Shown here in pieces: positions 59,016 to 64,000 of a stretch of DNA of 64,000 bases (position 1 is its first letter; every line of letters starts with the position of its first letter). This stretch comes from Deltaproteobacteria bacterium. GTDB taxonomy: Bacteria > Desulfobacterota > Desulfobacteria > Desulfobacterales > JAFDMD01. Location of the stretch: contig JAFDMF010000006.1 in NCBI GenBank assembly GCA_019306065.1, forward strand, positions 36,827 through 100,826, given 5' to 3'. A program made the position numbers and the translations under genes. The notes below the pieces were generated by a model. It ran no database searches. It saw only the letters and a program-made list of their open reading frames with translations, and was not told where the DNA came from.

Positions 59016-60187
59016 TTATAAATCTGTTTTTCTAACTTTGAAAAATTATTTACTTTAACGCTTAATAAACTGCTGGCATAAGCGGGATCAATAAATCCTG
59101 CGCGATAAGCATCCAATGCGGTTTGAATAAATAATATTCCGTTTCTGTTCACAATAAGCGGATAGTATAGCGGAGTATCCTTCTTCTGTTCCTTCTGTTT
59201 TGCTTTTTTCTTTTCTTCTCTTTTTATAAACTCATTATATTCGTAATCTGCTTGTTCCTTAAGCTTTTTATAAACACTTAAAGAAATAACATTAAGATTT
59301 AATGCTCTTACAAGTAAAGCAAATGAACTAACTCCTATTGATTTGGCTTTTTTAAAAATATCTTTTGCATTATCAAATATATTATCTTCAAAACTTGTTA
59401 TAAATTCCTCTAGAATCAACGCATTCGCCGCTACTTCATTGCAAAAAGATTCTATAGGATGATAATCTTTGCTACTTTTAATAGAAGCTTCAATTTTATT
59501 CGATACTCCTGTTTCCGCAATCCAAAGGTGAGCGAGTTCATGAACTAAAGTAAAAAGCTGGGGAGATTTCCAATCGCGCGAATTAATAAAAACAAAAGGG
59601 GCATATTTATCGGCAATTGCAAAACCCTGAATTTCATCAACGACTAATTTAAGCTTTGAATGAATAGAGCCTGCTCTGGAAATAAAAATTCCCTTTTTTT
59701 CCGCTCTATGTATCCATTCTAAAAGCGGATTATTTGTTTTATAATCTAACGGATTGATTTCTAAAGTATTAAGAATATCTCGGGCTACTTTAACAGGGCT
59801 ATCATTAAATGAAAACCTCCCCACAAACTGTGCGGCATTTTCCTCATCATCTTCATTTAATTCACTTATCCATGCCTGCTTTTGTTGAATTTCACGAATA
59901 ATAAAAATTGAAGATGTGCTTAATTCTTTTGACCCTTTTTTTCTAAAATCTTGAAGAGGGTGAAAATCATTCGGTATTTCCGGCAAAAATAATACGGCAA
60001 AAGGTCTTTTATATACTTTAGCTAATTTTTGCGCCTGTTTAATTGTAGGATAACTTTCTCCTGTCTCCCATTCTTTAAACCTATCAACAGATACGGCAAC
60101 GTTAGATGCGGCGGCATCTTCGGTAATTTTTGCCGACTCTCTTGCCCATTTAAAAACTTTTGCCGTTATGTATGCTCGTTCTGCCAT
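59006..60187 (-). CDS. XRE-HTH / ImmA-IrrE metalloprotease
   Basis: The 393-residue protein has an N-terminal helix-turn-helix (about 8-65: ARESAKITEDAAASNVAVSVDRFKEWETGESYPT), then a linker and a zinc protease domain with HELAH (215-219) and a downstream FCNEVAANALI glutamate. ImmA/IrrE proteases cleave repressors or regulators. It overlaps DUF4411. A long inverted repeat (60249-60290) lies 62 bases upstream and may be its operator. Confidence 0.88.
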   Translation of the reverse strand: MAERAYITAKVFKWARESAKITEDAAASNVAVSVDRFKEWETGESYPTIKQAQKLAKVYKRPFAVLFLPEIPNDFHPLQDFRKKGSKELSTSSIFIIREIQQKQAWISELNEDDEENAAQFVGRFSFNDSPVKVARDILNTLEINPLDYKTNNPLLEWIHRAEKKGIFISRAGSIHSKLKLVVDEIQGFAIADKYAPFVFINSRDWKSPQLFTLVHELAHLWIAETGVSNKIEASIKSSKDYHPIESFCNEVAANALILEEFITSFEDNIFDNAKDIFKKAKSIGVSSFALLVRALNLNVISLSVYKKLKEQADYEYNEFIKREEKKKAKQKEQKKDTPLYYPLIVNRNGILFIQTALDAYRAGFIDPAYASSLLSVKVNNFSKLEKQIYKWI

Positions 60188-60248
60188 ATTATTATTATGT
60201 TAAATTTCATTCAAAAATTAAAACTTACCTTTTTACATGCCTACCGGC

Positions 60249-60290
60249 ATTGACGCCGTTAAATTAACCAATCAATTCAACGGCGTCAAT
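60249..60290. promoter_or_regulatory. 42-base inverted repeat upstream of the ImmA/IrrE gene
   Basis: ATTGACGCCGTT (60249-60260) and AACGGCGTCAAT (60279-60290) are perfect 12-base arms; the 18-base centre AAATTAACCAATCAATTC is itself partly symmetric. A T run follows only on plus, where no gene precedes it, so an operator for the XRE protein is as likely as a terminator. Confidence 0.6.
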
Positions 60291-60309
60291 CTTTTTTATT
60301 TAAATAACC

Positions 60310-61632
60310 CTACCCTTTATAACGCATAAACAATTCGAATATCGCTTCTGCCCCAAAATCCAAAGCTTCGACAGGTATTCTTTCGTTTGCGCCGTGAATG
60401 GTTTGAGAAAAATTTAAATCCGCGGGAAGCCGCATAGGCAGAAAACCATACGTCTGAATGCCGAGTTTTGAAAAAGATTGCGCGTCCGTCGCGCCGCTTA
60501 ATAAAAGGGGAACCGGAATAGCTTCCGAATCCGCATCGCGCAAAATATCGGCAAGCAAATCGAATAATCCCATATCCGGAGCGGGCGGACCCGGATCAAA
60601 ACGAATAACTTCAAGTTTTATATCCCGATCTATTAAATTGCCAAGCTCGGCAAGCAAATCTTCGGCGGCAAAACCGGGAAGCAGTCGCCCGTCCATTTTA
60701 ACAGATATTTCATTCGGTATAACATTAATAGCGTCGCTTCCGCTCAAAACCGTAGGCGAAACCGTATTTCGTAGTAAAGGCTCGTAAAGCGCCCTCTTTT
60801 TGCCCGAAAGTTTTAATATAAAGTTTGAAAACAAAGGACTGGTAATTTGAGATAAAAGCAGTCCTTTTAATCCGCCGACAGCGGAAGCCATATCTTTAAA
60901 CATCTTTTTTGTTACGGAAGTAATATGAATTGGCAATTTTTTTTCATCTATCGTTTTAAGAAACAAAGCAAGCTTTGCCATTGCTTCCCCGCGAACAGGC
61001 ATAGAGCCATGCCCTCCAGCGCCCTTTATAGCAGCTTTTATCCAGCATCTTTGCTTTTCCGCGACCATAATAGGATAAAACCTGCAATCTCCGACATTGA
61101 AGCTAAATCCTCCGAATTCTCCGATTGCATACCTGATTTTGTCAAACATGTTCGCATGATTTTCCGCCAAAAATCTTGCGCCGAAATCTCCCCCTTTTTC
61201 TTCGTCGCTTACAATTGCCAAAACAATATCTTCCGCCAAATGCAAGCCTTCGATTTTTGCGCGCAAAAAAGCGGAAAGCATCATTGCTATTCCGCCCTTC
61301 ATATCCAACGCGCCTCTTCCCCAAATATATCCGTCTGTTAATACCCCTTCAAACGGGGGATGCGTCCATTTTTGATTTTTTGCGCTAACTACGTCAACAT
61401 GCCCGTAAAGCAAAAGAGGAGAAACATTTTGTCGCCGTCCGCTCAATCTTGCAATTAAATTAGGACGATTCGGATTTTTTGCCAAAATAGTAGTATTAAT
61501 TCCGGCGTCTGCGAGCAAATCGCGGATAAATAAAATACATTCTTTTTCGTTGCCCGGAGGATTTGTAGTATTAAATTTAATCAACCGTTGCAGCAACTCC
61601 GCCGGATTTTTATATATGTTTGCAGAGTTCAT
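60310..61632 (-). CDS. M20 family metallopeptidase (succinyl-diaminopimelate desuccinylase/ArgE-like)
   Basis: The product has about 440 residues from the ATG at 61632; the frame is open to 61683, but those 17 codons overlap repeat sequence. Two-zinc residues are H in LLYGHVDVV, D in GRGALDMKGGIAMM and E in AIVSDEEKGGDFGAR. VKMDGRLLPGF and HGANERIPVEALDFGAEAI complete the fold. The dimerisation lid (AAIKGAGGHGSMP) is present. Substrate (acyl-amino acid or dipeptide) is open. It stands alone; the leader has a half palindrome and matches that of vapB. Confidence 0.9.
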   Translation of the reverse strand: MNSANIYKNPAELLQRLIKFNTTNPPGNEKECILFIRDLLADAGINTTILAKNPNRPNLIARLSGRRQNVSPLLLYGHVDVVSAKNQKWTHPPFEGVLTDGYIWGRGALDMKGGIAMMLSAFLRAKIEGLHLAEDIVLAIVSDEEKGGDFGARFLAENHANMFDKIRYAIGEFGGFSFNVGDCRFYPIMVAEKQRCWIKAAIKGAGGHGSMPVRGEAMAKLALFLKTIDEKKLPIHITSVTKKMFKDMASAVGGLKGLLLSQITSPLFSNFILKLSGKKRALYEPLLRNTVSPTVLSGSDAINVIPNEISVKMDGRLLPGFAAEDLLAELGNLIDRDIKLEVIRFDPGPPAPDMGLFDLLADILRDADSEAIPVPLLLSGATDAQSFSKLGIQTYGFLPMRLPADLNFSQTIHGANERIPVEALDFGAEAIFELFMRYKG

Positions 61633-61667
61633 AATAATTTTCGCTTTTTTATTTAAATATAAAGTCA

Positions 61668-61690
61668 AGACGTTGCAACGCAATCTCTTT
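61668..61690. repeat. Partial GTTGCATGCAAC palindrome copy
   Basis: AAGACGTTGCAACGCAATCTC has lost the central GCAT. It lies about 36 bases upstream of the M20 peptidase start. Other halves lie at 46941-46958 and 58291-58308. Confidence 0.65.
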
Positions 61691-61748
61691 TTATGTTTAA
61701 AATAAAAATAAACTTAACATAGCAGGCAAGTCAACAGATATAAAAAGT

Positions 61749-62046
61749 TTTTGCGTAAAGCTTATATTAGAATTCGTAAAAAAGCGGTGTTTTGAAAATT
61801 GCGGTTAAAAAGATTAAATTTCGTTGTTTTTTTGGCGGATCGAGTCTTTTTTTAATTTAAAAAAAGACTCGATCCGATTTGAAGCGGTTTGTTTGATTTT
61901 TATCCGTTCCAGCCGTTGCGGCGCGCGTTTGCTTCGCAATCCGATTTGTCCTTGTATCCTTCGGTAGAAGCCCCTACTATTTCGCCGTTAGAAGCTGTTC
62001 TGCGCCACCGCCATTCTCCCCTTTTATCTTCGTAAAATTCAACTTT
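61749..62046. repeat. Direct repeat, left copy (298 bases)
   Basis: Bases 61749-62046 match 63355-63652 almost base for base with a constant offset of 1606 and no length change. The block holds a terminator hairpin (GGATCGAGTC...GACTCGATCC, about 61838-61877) and most of a DUF1508 gene. Confidence 0.9.
61900..62046 (-). pseudogene. DUF1508 gene without its start (left copy)
   Basis: Codons K-V-E-F-Y-E-D-K-R-G-E-W-R-W-R-R, then GEIVGASTEGYKDKSDCEANARRNGWNG, match the intact copy at 63506-63664 with three amino-acid changes. The first four codons and ribosome site are missing. Instead the sequence joins the amidohydrolase gene 5 bases after its stop region (62039-62041). Confidence 0.85.
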
Positions 62047-63172
62047 CAAACATATCCTTGCCGAAATATCTTTTCATTCTATTCAGATAATCGGAAAAAT
62101 CCTCTTTCAATACATTCATAAAATAGTCCGAGCCATAAAGAATCTTATCCTGAATATCCGGATTATCATAATAAATATCTCTTACCTTTCTAAGTATTTT
62201 CGAATCATTCATACATGAGACGTCTGTATATAAATTGGGATAATCAGAATTTTGCAACATTCTTAAAATATCATCTTGCCATTCATCACTGTGATTACCA
62301 AAGTGAGCTAACACAAGAATTAAATTATTATATTTTTTTAAAACCTCTTTCCAAATTTTGGGATTATTTAAAACTCCCGCTCTTTCTTGTACCATTTTCT
62401 TAAAACCATTACAAAGTCCTTCCGAAAAATTACATTTTCCGTTCCACTCTTTAGGTTCAGTTTCGCCGGCTGGAATAATCATTCCGTTTACGTCAATTGA
62501 CATTGCAAGAGTTGCAAATCCTCCATATGAACAATGAGAAACAACAGGTATTTGATTTTCGCTGCAATATTCAAAAATAGACCCCTTGCCCACCAAAACT
62601 TCATCGCAAGGAGAGAATCCATTCGGAGGATATACCTTAATGCCGGCAAATACCTTCCCGTCCCCCACATTATCCACAAAATATGATTTAATACCTCCTC
62701 TTCGAGGATCAACGCCAAGAAACGGAAATATACGATCTGTATAGTTCGGATCTTGCGACAGTTCTATTAACTCTTCACGTTGGTCTTCAAAACCGATTTT
62801 TCGCGTTTTTAATTTCTCTATAAAATCTAAAACTACCTTAATATCTTGTTTAATATCTTTATCTCTTATTGATTTTTCAACTTCATCAAAGAAGCCTTTT
62901 ATATATAACCAATGTTCCTCCCTATATGATTCAAGGAGAAAGTCGCCGTCAAACATTAAGGGAAACAGCTTATATTTTTTGCCATAATGTTTATCCAACC
63001 CATCAAGTATTGTTTTACTATTTCCTGTAAAAATTCTAATTAACTCGGCTAGTTTTTTGATTTTATCTATCAAAAACAATCTTTCGTCGGCAGAATCCAG
63101 TTGTTTTAAGATAGCTCCTAAACCTACATTAACAATATTAAAAACATGACAATGACAATCCAATCTATCCAT
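62039..63172 (-). CDS. Amidohydrolase-2-like TIM-barrel metal hydrolase
   Basis: The product has about 377 residues from the ATG at 63172, which has AAGGAAGG as site; an ATG 21 bases upstream is weaker. Metal ligands lie in DCHCHVFN (4-11), VSHCSYGG, LAHFGNH and YGSDYFM. The helical insert (about 30-130) is longer than in the protein at 6.9 kb. Its TGA lies inside the repeat junction, so the last codon(s) were set by the insertion. It is flanked by two DUF1508 copies in direct repeat. Substrate is unknown. Confidence 0.8.
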   Translation of the reverse strand: MDRLDCHCHVFNIVNVGLGAILKQLDSADERLFLIDKIKKLAELIRIFTGNSKTILDGLDKHYGKKYKLFPLMFDGDFLLESYREEHWLYIKGFFDEVEKSIRDKDIKQDIKVVLDFIEKLKTRKIGFEDQREELIELSQDPNYTDRIFPFLGVDPRRGGIKSYFVDNVGDGKVFAGIKVYPPNGFSPCDEVLVGKGSIFEYCSENQIPVVSHCSYGGFATLAMSIDVNGMIIPAGETEPKEWNGKCNFSEGLCNGFKKMVQERAGVLNNPKIWKEVLKKYNNLILVLAHFGNHSDEWQDDILRMLQNSDYPNLYTDVSCMNDSKILRKVRDIYYDNPDIQDKILYGSDYFMNVLKEDFSDYLNRMKRYFGKDMFES

Positions 63173-63354
63173 AAAAACCTTCCTTTTCTTCATCTATCCG
63201 CTTTTCGCCCCAACCCAATATAACAAGCTGCAATATTTTATGCTATGCCCTTTTTATCCAAACTTTTTATATTTTTTACAAAAACTCCGAATTTTTATCC
63301 GGTTACTGTAAAAAAAAACCTTTTGTTAGATTGAAAACGTAGGATAAAAAAAGA

Positions 63355-63652
63355 TTTTGCGTAAAGCTTATATTATGATTCGTAAAAAAGCGGTGTTTTG
63401 AAAATTGCGGTTAAGAAGATTAAATTTCGTTGTTTTTTTGGCGGATCGAGCCTTTTTTTAATTTTAAAAAAGACTCGATCCGATTTGAAGCGGTTTGTTT
63501 GATTTTTATCCGTTCCAGCCGTTGCGGCGCGCGTTTGCTTCGCAATCCGATTTGTTCTTGTATCCTTCGGTAGAAGCTCCTACTATTTTGCCGTTAGAAG
63601 CTGTTCTGCGCCACCGCCATTCTTCTTTTTTATCTTCGTAAAATTCAACTTT
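63355..63652. repeat. Direct repeat, right copy (298 bases)
   Basis: The sister of 61749-62046. It carries the complete DUF1508 3' part and the same GGATCGAGCC...GACTCGATCC hairpin as terminator. The 333-base gap 63173-63505 holds this left end and nothing else recognised. Confidence 0.9.
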
Positions 63653-63664
63653 GTCTTTAGGCAT
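63506..63664 (-). CDS. DUF1508 (YegP-like) small protein
   Basis: The 52-residue protein reads MPKDKVEFYEDKKEEWRWRR, then TASNGKIVGASTEGYKNKSD and ends RRNGWNG. It is a single DUF1508 motif (xFYxDKxGEWRWRxxASNGxxIAxSxEGYxxKxDCxxxI), shorter than E. coli YegP, which has two. TATAAAGGAGAAAATT precedes the ATG, a strong site. A hairpin terminator follows. Function is unknown; the fold is small beta-alpha. Confidence 0.88.
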   Translation of the reverse strand: MPKDKVEFYEDKKEEWRWRRTASNGKIVGASTEGYKNKSDCEANARRNGWNG

Positions 63665-63781
63665 AATTTTCTCCTTTATATATATTATTATTATTATGAA
63701 ATAACATTGTTTTAATATTGTTAAAATAATTCCATATTTCCTTTTGTCAATTCCAATAAAAAAAACATAGCGCCAACAGCA

Positions 63782-63832
63782 AAAAAGCCGAAGTCTCATA
63801 CGGTTTTTATATAGAAAACTCCGGCTTTTTAT
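63782..63832. terminator. Terminator of the FN3-domain gene
   Basis: On minus, AAAAAGCCGGAGT and ACTTCGGCTTTTTT form the stem around a 23-base loop, followed by T's. It is symmetric enough for both strands. Confidence 0.7.
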
Positions 63833-63849
63833 TTAAAAAAAAATTAAAA

Positions 63850-64000
63850 TTAAAACTTTACCGTAACCGTATTGCTCGGAATTCCTATTCCCGCTATATT
63901 AAGAGCCCGAACTCTGTAATCAAAAGATTTGTTTTCCGGCTGATCTTTTAATTCTACCTCTTTATGAACTTCAGTCCAAATATTTGTCCAAGCATCCGAC
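63850..64000 (-). CDS. C-terminal fibronectin type III domain of a larger protein (5' end outside window)
   Basis: The open frame from the window edge to TAA (63852-63850) reads SDAWTNIWTEVHKEVELKDQ, then SFDYRVRALNIAGIGIPSNT and VTVKF. YRVRAxNxxGxGxPSNxVxV is the standard FN3 end, including the tyrosine corner and the final strand. The rest of the protein is outside, so its type (phage tail fibre, surface adhesin or carbohydrate enzyme) cannot be known. The tail right before TAA suggests FN3 is its C-terminal module. Confidence 0.8.
   Translation of the reverse strand, partial: SDAWTNIWTEVHKEVELKDQPENKSFDYRVRALNIAGIGIPSNTVTVKF

Noticed and set aside
1..64000. tRNA, rRNA, CRISPR array or integron attC sites
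   Set aside because: No cloverleaf, no rRNA text, no regularly spaced repeats; the region near the GNAT gene was read for an attC-like site and none with paired core boxes was found.

Overview
The window is AT-rich DNA from a Gram-negative (diderm) bacterium. Outer-envelope genes are present: apolipoprotein N-acyltransferase, a TolC-type channel with a MacAB-like exporter, MltG, NagZ and AmpG. A futalosine hydrolase (menaquinone by the futalosine route), a TRAP carboxylate transporter, an NtrY-type kinase and a stand-alone PocR domain fit an anaerobic or microaerophilic lineage resembling Deltaproteobacteria or Deferribacterota. The sequence alone does not settle the taxon. Almost all genes end in TAA. 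I saw no rRNA, tRNA or CRISPR array.

Layout. 0-1.7 kb: end of a PocR-domain gene, a secreted Dabb protein, an enoyl-CoA hydratase. 1.9-6.7 kb (minus): a decayed antitoxin-like gene, nadK, lnt, an ampG-like permease and a Fic gene in one tight run. 6.9-14.9 kb: an amidohydrolase, an NtrY-like kinase, a GT2-GtrA glycosyltransferase, mqnB, a broken RHH/RelE pair, a cupin and a DUF418 membrane protein. 14.9-21.7 kb: a NYN-domain RNase with a structured leader, an SDR, a DctPQM TRAP transporter and an ECHDC3-like hydratase. 21.8-26.2 kb: a small secreted W-repeat protein and a two-gene TrlF-like/AlbA_2 unit (candidate defence). 26.3-35.1 kb: a MacAB-TolC-like exporter interrupted by a toxin-antitoxin-like pair and, before tolC, by radical-SAM remnants, a GNAT gene and azlCD. 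35-50.7 kb: housekeeping genes (pgeF, maf, a GspE ATPase, namZ, nadB, rmuC, mltG, nagZ), one heavily decayed membrane gene and a MazEF-like pair. 50.7-56.8 kb: a DNA-modification island (three methyltransferases, one PUA-like/PD-(D/E)XK endonuclease, DUF2442 genes, MNT-HEPN) behind argC. 57.6-64 kb: VapBC-like, ImmA/DUF4411, an M20 peptidase, an amidohydrolase between two DUF1508 copies, and the end of an FN3 protein.

Genes that work together: AmpG, NagZ, NamZ and MltG outline peptidoglycan turnover; NadB and NadK serve NAD(P) supply; the DctP family, SDR and hydratases suggest organic-acid uptake and degradation.

Two themes stand out. Intergenic space is crowded with dispersed palindromic repeats, including a GTTGCATGCAAC-cored perfect palindrome with compensatory changes. 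Several accessory genes are broken by in-frame nonsense codons while the downstream frame stays coding: the antitoxin-like gene before nadK, a B12/radical-SAM gene, a three-stop membrane gene and the HEPN toxin. This indicates recent decay of defence and toxin-antitoxin cargo.
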